Assembly: GCA_038373865.1 (NCBI GenBank)
Contig: JAXGGA010003454.1
Location: 31,001-95,000, forward strand
DNA: 64,000 nt
Source: Uloborus plumipes
Taxonomy: Eukaryota; Arthropoda; Arachnida; Araneae; Uloboridae
Direction: 5' to 3'
Both the position numbers and the translations under genes were made by a program. Positions 23,986 through 35,789 of the stretch are shown one piece after another; position 1 is the first letter of the stretch; each line of letters starts with the position of its first letter. Below the pieces are notes generated by a model. That model was not told the DNA's origin and made no database searches. It saw nothing but the letters and a program-made list of their open reading frames with translations.

Positions 23986-25482
23986 AGCCTACTTTCCCGT
24001 TAAAAATGAAAGAAAGACGAAAAAAGTATTAAAAGTAGCTTAATGCATATAAAAAATATCTCCAAGGCCAAGAAATATCGCCAAGTTAAAAAATATCGCC
24101 AAGTTAAAAAAATAAAAAAGTAAAATGAATATCGAAAAATTAAAAATTTGAAAGAAGGGATTTGAGATGGGGAATTTGTGTGTCGGTCGGTCGGTCTGTC
24201 GGTCCCCCCCCCCCCCTAATAACTTTTAAATGAACATTCCGATTTGGACAAACTTTTTTTTGTTGGAAAGATCTCGGCGAGTACAGCTCATTCCCATATT
24301 TGATTTTTCGATTTGAACAATTTTTGGTTCAACTTTGAACCGTTCAAACAACCTGTCCCGCGATGCTAACTTTTGAGTGAACAGTCCGATTTGAACAAAC
24401 TTTTTTTTTGTTCGAAAGATCTTGTCAAGGATACTTCATTCCCGTATTTACATTTCCGATTTGAACAATTTTTCGTTCAACATTGAACCGCTCAAGCAAG
24501 CTGTCACCCCTAATAACTTTTGAGTGAACAGTCCGATTTAAATAAACTTTTTTTTTTTGTTCGAAGGATCTCAGCAAGGATACTTCATTACCGTATTTAT
24601 ATTTTCAATTTGAACATTTTTTCGTTCAGCATTGAACCGTTCAAGCAACCTTTTCCCCACCTAATAACTTTTGAGTGAACGTCCGAATGGAATAAACTTT
24701 GTTTTGTTTGAAAGATCTCGGAGAGGCTCATTTCCATATTTCGCTTTTTGATTTGAACCATTTTTCGTTCAATATTGAACCGTTCAGATAAAAAATTTAA
24801 CATTAGCGCCTACGTCGAATTTAAGTTGAATGTTGAACCTGAAATTAAAGTCGGATTTCCTTCAAACTAACTTTGTAAGAAAATGGTTTTGATAAATAAT
24901 GTTTGTAAAATACTTTTCTGAATAATCTTCTGTGAGGACTGAAAAAATGACTGACTGTGCAGACGATTTTTTGTTTATTTATTCATTTATTTTATTTTAT
25001 TTATGATTGTTATTCTTTTCCTTTTTTTTTTTTGGCAGACGATTTTTTTTTGGAACAAAAATTTTTCATTCACGAGGCCATTTTATTCTTTATTTATATT
25101 TAACAACTGGCAACGGATTAAAAGTGAAATTCGAGACATTTTATTAACGGACGAGTTTTTTTTTCTTTGTTTGATAAAATGTGTTTTGATGATTTTTGTA
25201 CTTTTATTTATTTATTTATTTATTTTTTGAAAACGATTGAGGATTTTTTTCTACGGAAGAACTGTAACAGTTACATTTTTTAAAAGGTGCGACAAAACTA
25301 TATTTATTCATTTATTTACTTTTTACGTGTCTATTTCATCTGATGAGAGGGGTATATTTTGCTTTTAGAAATCAGCTTTAAGTGCGAAAAAGGTATGTTT
25401 GACATAATTTTTAGTCTCAGATTCTCAAGAGAATAATGATCAAATGCTAGAATGCCGATGTCGATGTACGGGAAAGTAGGCT
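23986..25482. mobile_element. mobile element carrying a 147-bp-period satellite (copy 1)
   Basis: The element begins AGCCTACTTTCCCG and ends CGGGAAAGTAGGCT, a 14-bp inverted repeat. In order from the left come a short AAATATCGCCAAGTTAA repeat, a TCGGTCGG/CTGT microsatellite (24179-24203), a run of C, then four tandem units (from about 24210 to 24800). The shared word ACTTTTGA lies at 24222, 24369, 24516 and 24667, giving a period near 147 bp. The right third is a T-rich low-complexity stretch. The same layout starts again at 63042, which shows it moves as a unit. No transposase is visible. Its class is uncertain; internal satellite arrays are known in Helitron-like elements, but the inverted ends argue for a different type. 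Confidence 0.7.
24207..24800. repeat. tandem array, about 147-bp units
   Basis: Each unit has CTAATAACTTTTGA or GATGCTAACTTTTGA, then CCGATTTG.ACAAACTTT, a GAAAGATCT word, CATTCCC.TATTT and TTCAA..TTGAACCGTTCAA. Two unit types (CCCCTAATAAC and GCGATGCTAAC) alternate or mix. The minus frame at 24597-24803 is a by-product. Confidence 0.8.
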
Positions 25483-26920
25483 CGTTTAGTTCTTGACAGA
25501 ACTTCTTGTTAAAATATCTGTACCAAATTTAATTATCTTGATAATTTCTGTATTTTTAAATTTTATAAACTTTTTAGCCTTTATTTTCGTGATTTAAATT
25601 TTCAACATCTCCTTGGATAATTTTAACTCTAGATGTTTTAATATTTTAAAGGTGTAATTTGTTTTAATTGCTATTTTTGTGTTATTTGCCACTGCATTGG
25701 ATTTTTTTTTCTTTGTAGTATGCAATACTTTTTTGAGAAAATAAATAAATATATAAATTTCTTCTTCTTGCTTCCTTTTTTTTTTTTTTGCTACTTTACG
25801 AGAAATTTAGCTAAAAACGGGTGCAAAAGACATTTCGAGTAATATTTCAAATTGATCAGAGTGATATTTGAGGGGATGTTTCAGAGTAAAAGCTGAAGGA
25901 ATAAAAATTGAGCTTGTATTGCAACTAAAAGAAGTTTAGATATCATAATGTAACTCTAACAAATGTTAATATACGAATAGCAAAGTAAAGAATGGAGATT
26001 TTTTGTTACAAATTTACAAACTTGATAACAATGCGCAATGAATCTTCGATAGCTTCATTACGTTTTTGTGAATTTCAAGCAAGGTTGTTCTAATTAAACA
26101 AGTGAATTTTTTCTTCACAAGGTTTTATTTTAATTATTTGTTGATTTCTTACTTTTAAATTGAAAAAAACTTCCATTTATTTTATATTGATTTTAAGCAC
26201 CCTTTTTTTCTTTTCACAAAGTAACTTATCGTTATTTCCTTTTCTTTCTTTCTTTTTTGCAAATTTCTTCTGAGTCAGAGGCCGTGGCTCGATTCCCAGT
26301 TCGCCTTGGGTGTTCTTTCTTTCACTTGCATTGTAAATTTTTTCCTGTATTTGTTCGGAGACAAAGTGCCTGGTACGCAGTCTTCTATGTATGTGATAGT
26401 GATTAGCTGCTGAATAAAGAATAAAGACTAGTTTTTTTTTTTCTTTTTTTCAAATACTTTTCAAATTTTTAAAAATTGTTTATTCAAATTCTTGTTTTTC
26501 AGTTCAATATTTCATAGATGGATGCATTGAAAAAAAAGAGTATTAACTCTAAGCTAAATTTAACTTTCTTTAAAAAGCTTTCATATTATCCAGTTTTCTC
26601 TCTTTAGTTTGAAATTGAAATGGCTCAGAGTAAATATTTTGCCTCCGTTACCTAAAGAAATTGAATTCCTTCACTTAAAATGCCATTCAATGGGAATAAA
26701 TTATTATTGACATCAATTACACTTAACCTGGAAAAAGAATTCATAACAATTTTTTTGCAATATCATAAGTGCGCTAAAAAAAATTACAAATCTCTGGTAA
26801 ATATTCAAGTAATGGAGAGCAATATCATTTGAATGCAGTCAAATATCGGTAAACAAGGGGCAAATGTGACTTCCGAAGAATAATATTTGAATTTAAGGCT
26901 CTTCGAAAGCAGATTACAGA
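25483..26920. other. AT-rich sequence, no gene seen
   Basis: T-rich tracts near 25785-25795 and 26220-26260. Apart from the SINE-like stretch listed separately there is nothing recognisable. Confidence 0.5.
26275..26430 (+). mobile_element. possible tRNA-derived SINE fragment
   Basis: GTGGCTCGATTCCCAG (about 26284-26299) fits a B-box (GGTTCGATTCC) with one change. It is followed by a non-AT-rich stretch and ends in GAATAAAGAATAAAGACTAG plus poly-T. A matching A-box is not clear upstream, so it may be truncated. No target duplication was seen. Confidence 0.3.
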
Positions 26921-27440
26921 ACTTTTTGTTTCGGATTGAAATCGGAGAATGGATGTGATAAAAATCAAGCAATTGTAATCTAATTTATTCCGAAAACTTC
27001 TCCGGGCTCACTTATTGAAATAGAAGGCGAATTTCCACCCGGAGAAGCTAGCAGTAATAAGCAGACGGTGGTTTTTCCGAAGAAAGAACAAAAAAAGGAA
27101 TATCATTGCGAAGGAGAAAATAACTGACAAGATGAAAAAGTTCCTTTTCGGTCCTTAATATAGTGGAACAACAGGGGAGTTGGGTGTAAAGCTTATCAAA
27201 GACCGGGAGGAATTTCCGAAAATGTACCTTAGGTTTGAGCAGATGTTTCGGCTGTCGTTTCAAACTTAAATTTAATTTCACTCGTAAAAGAATCCAAATT
27301 CTGTTTTGACAGTAAGAGCTATTTCATTTTGCTCCATTCGCTTCCCAGACGAGCTCAGGAGTTGGAGAAATATGCGAGAGTGTCCATTAAGAGATAATGG
27401 TAATTTTCACCGACTGCGGGGCTTATTGCGCCACCCCCCC
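26921..27440. other. GC-richer island
   Basis: Less AT-rich and non-repetitive, with words such as CCGGAGAAGCTAGCAGTAA and GGGAGTTGGG; a run of C ends it at 27437-27445. The frames 27048-27281 (minus) and 27306-27494 (plus) have no domain. Confidence 0.35.
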
Positions 27441-27445
27441 CCCTT

Positions 27446-28002
27446 TTTCTTGCAAACACTGATACATATTTTTTGTTTGCTACTTCCCAACTGATTGCAT
27501 ACGCGAACACGTCGTCTTTTAAAATTTTTGTTACTGAACTGTTTAGACAGGGCGTTTTTCATATGTACATTAAGAGCAATCACAATTTTGACAAGGCTTC
27601 AACAGTCCGTTTATCTACTTTTAGCACTTTTCAAAGATAGCACTTTATTTTAAGTTGAAAATGTTGCAAATGCATGTAGATGAATATTATGTTACGTATA
27701 CAGAACGAAACGGGAAAGAACCCACCAGTGGTGGTTATGGTTTCTTTAAAAACAGCGGAAAACTAGTATTTTTCAAAAGGAGAGTGGGTATAATATTGCC
27801 AACTCGACAAAAAGCTATAAAAGTAAATCAAGCGGTTAATATCCAAATCGCCCCAATCTATTTTTTTTTTCATTGTATTAGCGAAAAAAAAAAAAAAAAG
27901 AAATCACAATCTGCTCGCTTACTTTTTCTAAAGGAATTAATTTTCGTTTGAATAAGCTCAGGTGTACTACTTTATTTTTGTTTTCTTTCTAAAGTAAAGC
28001 AG
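27446..28002. other. AT-rich sequence, no gene seen
   Basis: A 98-codon plus frame (27655-27951) ends in a poly-A-derived lysine run and shows no motif; I do not regard it as a gene. Confidence 0.5.
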
Positions 28003-28004
28003 TA

Positions 28005-28164
28005 CATGCGACGCTGGATATAACGACCGTCTTCGTCCTGCAGAAAACTGTCTTTATAACAAGTGGTCGCTATAAGAGGTAGAGCAGAGTATATTGGGAT
28101 ACAGTTGGGGGTTTTCTCACCGGTCATTATATTAGGATGGTCTTTATATTAGGAACGTCGACTG
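28005..28164. mobile_element. 160-bp Tigger-like MITE
   Basis: The right end read inward, CAGTCGACGTTCCTAATATA, and the left end, CATGCGACGCTGGATATAAC, align as imperfect inverted repeats, both continuing into RACC.TC. TA flanks each side (28003-28004, 28165-28166). Words of the form GGTCNTTATATTAG or GGTCGCTATAAGAG repeat inside, as in other Tigger ends here. Confidence 0.6.
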
Positions 28165-28166
28165 TA

Positions 28167-28795
28167 TTATCTAATTACTAACTCAACCGCCCGAAGCATT
28201 CGCTCTTGACAGTAGTAATTGTAAAAAATCGATTTTTTTTAACTGTAATTTTCTGAAAAACATGCGCAAAGAGAATAGTTATTTTTCGCCGATTTAAAAG
28301 AAAGGCAAATTATGCCTTACTTTCGTAGTTTTATAATGTTTTAAGGAAATAGCAAAAAAAAAAAAAAAAAGCACCTTGAAGAAATTTTATTCATTCTAAA
28401 TTGCTACACCAAAATTTTCTTTTCCGGTTTTAATGCAATAATAGTACAACTGTGGTTTAAAATCCTACAATGAGTTAAGATTATAAATTTTTGGAAATTT
28501 TATTTAAAATTTACCGCTGAAAAAAAGTTAATCAAGATCGTCAAAACCCAAAACAGAATCGAATCTACAATCTTCGCGTTTCGAACGCAACGTTCTATCC
28601 AACCGCCACTACATCTTAGTTTTCGGAAGCTATTCATTGAAGTAATGTGCAATAAAAAACGAAAGAACTTTAAAAAAATAAATAAAAAGATAAAAACAAA
28701 TTTTTAATATATTACTTTTACATTTGTAAAGAACGTGAATTTTATATATATATTTTTCAAAGTTACATACATACATGCAAACGCACTTGTGAAAA
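28167..28795. other. AT-rich sequence, no gene seen
   Basis: Poly-A at 28354-28370 and ATATAT near 28743-28752. A GC-mixed patch at 28555-28620 has no identified source. Confidence 0.5.
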
Positions 28796-29987
28796 CAAGG
28801 CTTCACTAGATAGCGTCTTATACAGGCTGTTTCATTTCTCAAAACATCAATTGTAAAGATTTGACCGCTAGAGAGCGCTGAACAATGACCACCCAAATGT
28901 TTGTTTACATTTATTAGCATATTGTTTCTGCTGTAAAAAGTGATGTTTATCCTATCTTTAAAGGTTAAAAAATACTGATATAGTTAACTGAAGTGGAGTA
29001 CAGAGTGAATTGATGCCGAAGTCCTTATTAGTACTACTTTTTAGGGGAAAGAAATTCCCTTTTCAGGTAAAGATAGTCACAACTCATGATTCTGTCATAC
29101 GACATTCATTCATCTGTTTACTTTCTTCGAATTAGCAACGTCTAGCAATGGCGTTCAATTTTGACATCTCTGCATTAATAAAATATACCCTTAAATTCGC
29201 AGACGATAAATAAAGAATGTAGCAATGAAATAATATTGTTCTATTTACTATTTTGTTTCATTATTGTTGCTCACACGATCTTAATTGCTACGCAAAAGCT
29301 CAGATGTTCATTTTGATAGCGTTGACGCATCAGAGCGATAAATGGCGAATCTATTAGTCGAGACATTTCATTTTGATGCCCCAGAATGAAATGTACAGTA
29401 ATGAAGCGATGGTGCTCTACGGACAGACGATTGACAACAAAACATATTAATTTTTTTAGTAACAACGAAATGAGCATACATAATCGTTTGGTACTAAAGA
29501 GCAATACAAGTACGAAAAAAATAAACAAAACTACAATATTGCGACGACCAACTGTACCATGGCGAACTGTGGACTGAATTTTAAAAAGTTCTATGGCAAC
29601 CCGTTGGTGGCTCGCTTAGCGAATAGATTCGCCATTTATCGCTCTGCGGTGCCAGTGTCGTTTCATAGTTAATTAATAATTAGAATCAATTGAAATGATA
29701 AATAATTTGCGAACTAATTAAAATAAGCCGTTAAAATGCAGAATAGACCAACAAATAAAACAAGCTATTAAATAACGTTAAAATATACTAAAATAGAATT
29801 GAATGCCAAATTGTAAAATTGTTGCCAACAAATTAACTTTTAATTTTGTCTTTTATTATCTGATTTGTATGTAATGTTAGTTACCATAAACTTCGATAGA
29901 TGTCGCTGGACAATGACCACCGTTTTTATCCCAAGGATTTTAATCAAATGAAACAGCCTGTATAAAATGCTATCTAGTGAAGCCTTG
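28796..29987. mobile_element. composite inverted-repeat element
   Basis: The left boundary CAAGGCTTCACTAGATAGC and its complement at the right are 19-bp exact inverted repeats. After eight less similar bases the pairing resumes at TATACAGGCTGTTTCATTT on both sides. The outer pair may belong to one element and the inner TA-CAGGCTGTTTCA pair to another. The flanks GTGAAAA (28789-28795) and GTGAAAC (29988-29994) could be a 7-bp duplication with one change. Oddly, GACAATGACCACC occurs near both ends in the same orientation (about 28882 and 29911), so the interior is not a simple palindrome. No transposase is seen. Confidence 0.65.
29331..29646. repeat. 25-bp inverted repeat pair inside the composite element
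   Basis: CAGAGCGATAAATGGCGAAT... (29331-29355) and its exact complement (29622-29646) face each other 266 bp apart. The flanks do not repeat, so I cannot say whether this is a nested MITE or part of the larger element. Small frames on both strands within it (29271-29577) have no domain. Confidence 0.65.
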
Positions 29988-29994
29988 GTGAAAC

Positions 29995-30760
29995 TAATAA
30001 AAACGTATTAAAAAGGGGGTACATCGTGGAATTTGATAAAGAAACATAGAAGTTCATGCATGGTAACGGAAAATTAGACTAGAGAAATAATATGTAACAT
30101 TTACAAATAAAAATAACTTGTGACGAACTGGTATATTTTTCTCTCTTTCTTCTCAAATTCCAATTTAAATTAATGTGATATCTTCCTTTTGTGTCGCGTA
30201 CAATCAAATATTTGAATTGATTAGGCTATTTATTATAATTATGTGGTTAAAGCTGTCCGTGGTTTTTGGTTTCTATTTAGTAGAAGCATAGATTAGGATG
30301 ATTTTGAAATGAAACCAGGTTTGGGCTTTTTTCCTAATGGTTAAGAGAGATTCGTTTCAAACAATTTCGTATCATGATATTAACGACTAGGAAATATCAA
30401 GTTACGAAAGTAAAAAGGTTTTGCGAATGTATGTATTGAGCCGGTCTTGATACTAAATGTCTTGAGTATTGATTTAAGGATTAATCAATAAGCAATAAGT
30501 ATTTTTTTTCCAAACTACGTCAAATAGACATTCTGACAAGAAATAAAAAAAAAAAAAAAATAGATTCATATTTTTGCAGCTGTACTATGGTTAAAATAAA
30601 CAGTTCAAAAACGAAGGTAATTAAACCAATTCAGCTCGATAAGTAAATAAATAAATCAGTGGAACAAACTAATGTGAAAGGAAAGAAAAGAAAAGAAAGT
30701 TCTCATTCAAAGCAAACCCTCTTGGACAAAAAGAAAAAAAGTCAAAAGGTTTGTATTTCA
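29995..30760. other. AT-rich sequence, no gene seen
   Basis: Contains poly-A (30541-30558) and an AAAGA-rich run (30680-30700); nothing else recognised. Confidence 0.5.
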
Positions 30761-31050
30761 TTTACTAATGTTAAATTTTTGGTAATATTTTGAAGAATTT
30801 TCTTAATTCCTTAAACCAATAGTTGCGACGAAAATTTTGAAGAAAAAAATAAATAAATAACGAAAACAGCTTTACAATTAAAATAGAGGCGTAAAATTTT
30901 TGGTAATGTTTTTAAGAATTTTTTTGGTTACTTAAGCCAATAGATAAAACAAAACGCTTGGATAAAATAAGAAAGGAAGGGAGAAGGTTTGCAGTTCGTT
31001 TAAAGGTGCAACTCTTGGTAATATTTGGGAGGATTTTCTCATGTAGGAGA
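30761..31050. repeat. degenerate three-copy tandem repeat, about 120 bp
   Basis: TTTTTGGTAATRTTTT.AAGAATTTT recurs at about 30775, 30897 and (as CTCTTGGTAATATTTGGGAGGATTTT) 31012. The first two copies are followed by a TTAA.CCAATAG word. Divergence is high. The minus frame 30912-31106 falls here. Confidence 0.6.
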
Positions 31051-31124
31051 GGATTCGAGAATATCCTCTTAAAACTTAGTTTAAATGATAATATCATGTT
31101 GCGCATTTAAAATTTAAATGAGTA

Positions 31125-32417
31125 CCGTAAAATGGGGTGTATAGGAACAGCGGGGTCAATCGGAACAAAACTTCCCGACCGTACAAAGAAATTCTTCATA
31201 AATATACTATTGGGTATTTTGCGCCATTAATTTTTTTTTTAGAAAGACAAGATCATAGGAAGTAGGAAAAAATTACTTTTGTCAATCTGGAAACGCTACT
31301 GGCTTCTAAGGAGGGCTGCACGTGGAATGCTAGAAAACATCACATTTTCATAGACTGCAAAACTTCATATGCAAGAACAAACCTTCTTATATTTTAAACC
31401 TAAGAGTGGTATGTTTCAATTATACATGTATCTGAACAACAGAATACCACATTAGAATTTACATTTTTTATAAATTGTGTCATAAAAATGAAGAATTCTG
31501 AAAAATGCCATAGGAAAAAAAATTGCGGGGTGAATCGGAGCACTTTGTTCTGTTGTTCCAATTCAAACTTATTTGAAGGAAACTGTTTGAAAAATCAAGA
31601 TTCTAACTCCAATTCTTCTAATCAAGACAAGGACAAGAATTTATTACTGTTTATCCCTTCTCGTGAGCAACTAGATCTTAGAATGACAAAAAGTTGCAGA
31701 TTTCAAAAGATTTTTTCTCCAGGAGACTTTTTTTTACTTAAAATACGCGGGGGAAAAACATATAGACTTTATATAGCAAAAAGCCAGTACACAGACAGTC
31801 ATGAATAAACGTTAAAATCTTTCAGGACAATCCCCGAAACCCAGAGATTTCAAGAAACTAAAGAAAAGGCAGAGTTTATCCCAGAAGATGCTATGAAAAA
31901 ACTTAAGCCAAGTCACAATTGCTAGTTTTAAGGACAAATACATATTTGTGGACGACATGAGTGACTTCCATTCATGTTAAATCTTTGTATTTCAATTCAA
32001 AAGCATTTCTTAAAATTACTATTCATTTTTCAGAGGTTCAAAATTATTTTGATTTTTGATAAATTATAAACGTTTACTGGTATTGAAATTGTACTTTTAT
32101 TTGACAGTAATTATCTGTTCTTATTCTTCCCCATCAACATTACTCATGTTTGTGAGACCTATTACAGGTTAAATGGAAAAAAAATAAAAATTTTAACATG
32201 TGTTCCGATTGACCCCTATCAGCGGGGTGATTCGGAACACCCATAATTTCCTATATATTTTAATGATAACTGCTCAAAATGTTTTGTCTTTGCTTGGAAT
32301 ATCAAAAGTAAAGCAAGACCGAAGTTTTTACCCAGAAAATCAAATTAAAAAAAAATCTTTTAACTGCTTTTTTTGCAATCAAAGCTGAAAAGTGTTCCGA
32401 TTCACCCCATTTTACGG
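31125..32417. mobile_element. pogo-like element with CCGTAAAATGGGGTG ends
   Basis: The left end CCGTAAAATGGGGTG and the right end CACCCCATTTTACGG are exact inverted repeats, and similarity continues into TCGGAAC. TA lies on each side (31123-31124, 32418-32419). The binding-like word GGGGT.AATCGGAAC recurs inside both ends and at 31526 and 32201-32240. The 1.3-kb body keeps the tail of a transposase (listed separately), so it is a deletion derivative of a full-length pogo-type element. Confidence 0.85.
31640..31978 (+). pseudogene. C-terminal remnant of a pogo-type transposase
   Basis: Near 31716 the plus strand reads SPGDFFLLKIRGGKTYRLYI, which resembles the C-terminal module (xDFVLVK..GKK...YVGQ) that follows the DDE domain in many arthropod pogo/Tigger-type proteins. 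After a stop at 31806-31808 and frame changes it resumes as KYIFVDDMSDF (about 31936-31968), like the closing F.FP.VDD.. motif of the same family. The DDE domain and the DNA-binding domain are missing. Assignment is from pattern memory, with moderate certainty. Confidence 0.5.
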
Positions 32418-32632
32418 TAACGGCGAAAAAATAAATATAATTTTCTTTAAATGTGTTGAATAAGCGTAAAAGTTATAGTAAAAAAGGAGCAATTTAAGGA
32501 TAATTCTGAGAAAGAAAATAATTAGCATAAGCACACAAATTAAATAGTTCTATTCCTTTTTCAAGGAACATTCAGAACTGTTCTAAAGAATAAATTTGAA
32601 AATCCATAACTTTGCTCCGAAGCAATGTCAAT

Positions 32633-33364
32633 CAGCGGCGTACGCAGACAAATCATTTCGGGTGGAGGGGGGGGGGCTGAGCCGAGACTCTTTGAAAGGA
32701 GAGGGCGGGGCAGCTCATAAAATGTAGCTAAGAAGAAATAATGTTTCGAATTTTTGATATCATTGCTAATTTTAGATGACAAAAATACATCACTAAAAAT
32801 ATTTTTTATCGTTATAATTATTGTTGAGAAGTAAAGCGTTTCGATGAAAATAGAAAATGATAAAATTAAAATTTGAAAAATTTTCTTTATTGAAGAAGGC
32901 GTTCCTTAAATAAGTGCATGCGATCCTTTTGCAATTTTGAACTTTAATAACAATAGTTTTGCCATTTATTTTACTATATATTCCTAGGATTGGGTTTCAA
33001 TCACACATTTATTGAAATTTATTTAACAGAAATAGATGAATGTACAAGCATTAATCGGTGTTTATGAAACATGTTTGCAATAAATGTCAACAAAATTGAA
33101 GTATAAGATAACCAGTAAAATTGTGAGATTAACAAAAAGAAAAGAAAAGAAGAAGGAGAAATTTACTTTTCTGACCTTTCTTTTAATTTTGCCTCATACT
33201 TTATTTGCTTTTCGAAAAAAAAAATCTTGCCTCAGCAAGAAAGGAAAAATAAATAGATTAACAAATAAAAGTAAGCGATTTCAGCTCAAATTTTTAAAAT
33301 TTTGTTTGGAAAAATTTCGGAGGATGCTGCAGCCCTATCAGCCAGCCCCCTGAGTACGCCACTG
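32633..33364. mobile_element. hAT-like MITE, CAGYGGCGTAC ends
   Basis: Left end CAGCGGCGTACGCAG and right end (read inward) CAGTGGCGTACTCAG are inverted repeats. The 8-bp flanks ATGTCAAT (32625-32632) and ATATCAAT (33365-33372) differ at one base, fitting an ageing hAT target duplication. A G-run follows the left end and a C-rich block precedes the right. No transposase; the 89-codon frame at 33084-33353 is lysine-rich low-complexity sequence. Confidence 0.8.
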
Positions 33365-33372
33365 ATATCAAT

Positions 33373-34850
33373 TAACATTAATACCAACTCTCAGAGTTTT
33401 AAAATTAAATTTAGGCATAAATAAAGTTTTTGAGGATATTCTAAGGAACTAACTGTGTTTGAATTCAAACAAAATTTTGTTTAATTATAATCAGTTATAG
33501 ATAATACAGCTTGAATAATTAACTAAATTTTGCCTTTTTTGACGAATTATCTATCGATTTTCAAGTTAATTTTTTAATCACTGATTGATTCCATTGATTT
33601 ATTGTGTTTAGTACCGCTTATTATAGAAATTACAGAAAATAGAAAATATGTTCTAAAAAATTTCAAAGTGAAGATAATTAAGCTTAATAATATGATTTGA
33701 AAGCAATGAGAGCACTTCTTGTTACATTTTTAAAAGACAGAAGATAATTATATCCTTGTAAATTTTCTCGAATAAAATATGCGAAAAATTAAAGGGGATG
33801 TAAAACCATTTGAAGACCTTTTGCATAAATTAATAATTTCTAATCATAAGTTATTTTCTTAAGTGTAATGTATAAAAAGTTTTTTTTGTCCATCATTTGT
33901 TGATTGATCTTTATCGAGCGTAAAGTCTAAGGCTTTTGTACTTTGTTTGTAACTTTTTGTTTTGTAACTTAATTTGTATTGTGATTCAATGACCACATTG
34001 CTGAACTCATCAAAATCTTTACATGTTGCGAACATTCCTTTAAATGAAATGTAGCATTATAAGGTAAGATAATGCTAAAACCATTATGTTTTCATGCTGT
34101 ATCAATAATAGATAATTATTATTTCTTAATGATTTCGTAATAACTTTTATTATCTTTTTTGGAAAAAAGGAGTCTTCTCAATTATTTTTCAAATTTTTCC
34201 AATTCAGAAGAATTTCCCCGACTTACATTCCTAAAAATTTACCTACATGTTAATGGACAAACATAATATATTCCTTCAAAAAAAAAATGTGTACATAAAT
34301 ATCCATTATGTGTTTTAGAGAACGATTTATATAAATTTATAGAAATTAAACGTATAGAATCAAATTATCAATTAATTTGATTCCCTCTATCGTAGTGACT
34401 TCAAGCAGCATTAGCATTAAAAATAAATATATAAATGAAATATCGAATGGCTGTAAATATTAAAAAATGTTGGTTTTATGTGAAAAACGTATCGATGCAG
34501 CTTACGTACGCTTTTAGTATGTTGTAACGCAATTTTTGTAGTACATTACTTACGTCAATCGTGGATTTTTAATGTGCCAAACTCCTATTTCAGCTCGCAT
34601 GGTTTCGATTTCAGACAACGTATTAGATGGGTTGTTCAAAGGACCTAGAATGAAAATACCTGACTGAATAGAAATATTAAACAAACAGACGTCAGAGCTT
34701 TTGCTGTTTAAAATGGGGGGAAAGGATTTCAGGTATTCCTTATAATTATTTCATTATTATTCCCGAAAGAATGTTGGGAGACATTCCGATCTCCATCCCC
34801 TGAAGTTAAAAATACATGTTTTGGCAATCAACTTATACAGCGTGCAATCC
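33373..34850. other. AT-rich sequence, no gene seen
   Basis: Very AT-rich, with only short frames, no arrays and no ends. Confidence 0.55.
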
Positions 34851-35260
34851 ATACTTTCCAAGATTCGAGGTGGGTAAAAATGTCCCGTCCCCCCAGCTAT
34901 TTTCTGTAGAATCCATTGACGGATGAAATGACGAAACAGATGAGGTTGACATGGGCAGCGAGGGTCGGTAATTAATGGATTATCCATGGAGGCAAGATCC
35001 TTCATTAGCAGAACAGCAGACGATAAAAAAGGGTATGATTGGGGTATGGAGGTGACTCTTCCGACGACAGAACGCTCATTACTTTGACCGTATTTTAGAA
35101 GAAGAAACCGATCTTTCTGCCAGTGTCTGTTCTTGTCATGTGCGTCGGCGGGCCCGAATGATGGCGCGAGGCTTGATTTGAACTTCATCTTTGGGCCCTC
35201 CTCGGGAAGATTAGCTTTCGTTAGCAGCGTCTTAAGAGTCATTTCTTTCCAGAAAGACTT
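34851..35260. other. GC-rich island with homeodomain-like sites
   Basis: Includes GGTAATTAATGGATTATCC (about 34965-34984), which packs a TAATTA core and a GGATTA word, then CTTCATTAGCAGAAC. A 168-codon minus frame (34757-35263) crosses the island. It has no recognisable domain, starts in AT-rich flank and does not look like a protein family I know, so I do not call it a gene. Confidence 0.45.
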
Positions 35261-35525
35261 CATGATAGATCTTTTTTATTCGAAACTGTATAGTAAAATA
35301 CAGTTTGTATGTTCGAATGTGCCTCGCTTTGGGGTGGAAAAATGAGGTCTTTCAATTGCTTTTTTCTTTTCTTTTTTTTTTGAAAATATTGTTTGAAGGT
35401 ATGGCTCTAGAAACTGAGTAAGGTCACTTTTAATATTAAATTGCCATTCAGAGACTACGGAAATCACCTGCGGCTGTTTGACTTTCGTTATCATCTTTAG
35501 TATTTCTATGCCTCCCTTTTTCTTC
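35261..35525. other. AT-rich sequence, no gene seen
   Basis: No supported feature. Short frames on both strands overlap the neighbouring island and MITE. Confidence 0.4.
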
Positions 35526-35533
35526 CTTCTTCA

Positions 35534-35781
35534 CAAAGGCGCACCCACGGGGGAAGATAAGGGGCTTAAGCCCCTCAAGATGAACTCTCTTGATTGAACT
35601 AAACTCCTTGAAATGCGTTTTTGAACTTGATTTTTGAAAATTTGCCAACACATAGCCCCCAACCCCCTTTTTAATTTCACCAAAAACGACTGCAGTTTTT
35701 TCTTTAGGACTTCAAATTAAAAAACTTTCCGAAGGAGGGCCACTTTGCGATTCCCAGGAAACAATCTTGGGTGCGCCACTG
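35534..35781. mobile_element. hAT-like MITE with perfect 8-bp duplication
   Basis: CTTCTTCA flanks both sides exactly (35526-35533, 35782-35789). The right end read inward is CAGTGGCGCACCCAAG; the left is CAAAGGCGCACCCACG, an imperfect partner. At 248 bp it has C/G-rich ends, including a GGGGCTTAAGCCCC palindrome (35562-35575), and no protein. Confidence 0.85.
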
Positions 35782-35789
35782 CTTCTTCA

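Noticed and set aside
34757..35263. 168-codon minus frame as a host gene
   Set aside because: No domain or family pattern, mixed AT-rich and GC-rich parts, no splice or promoter support.
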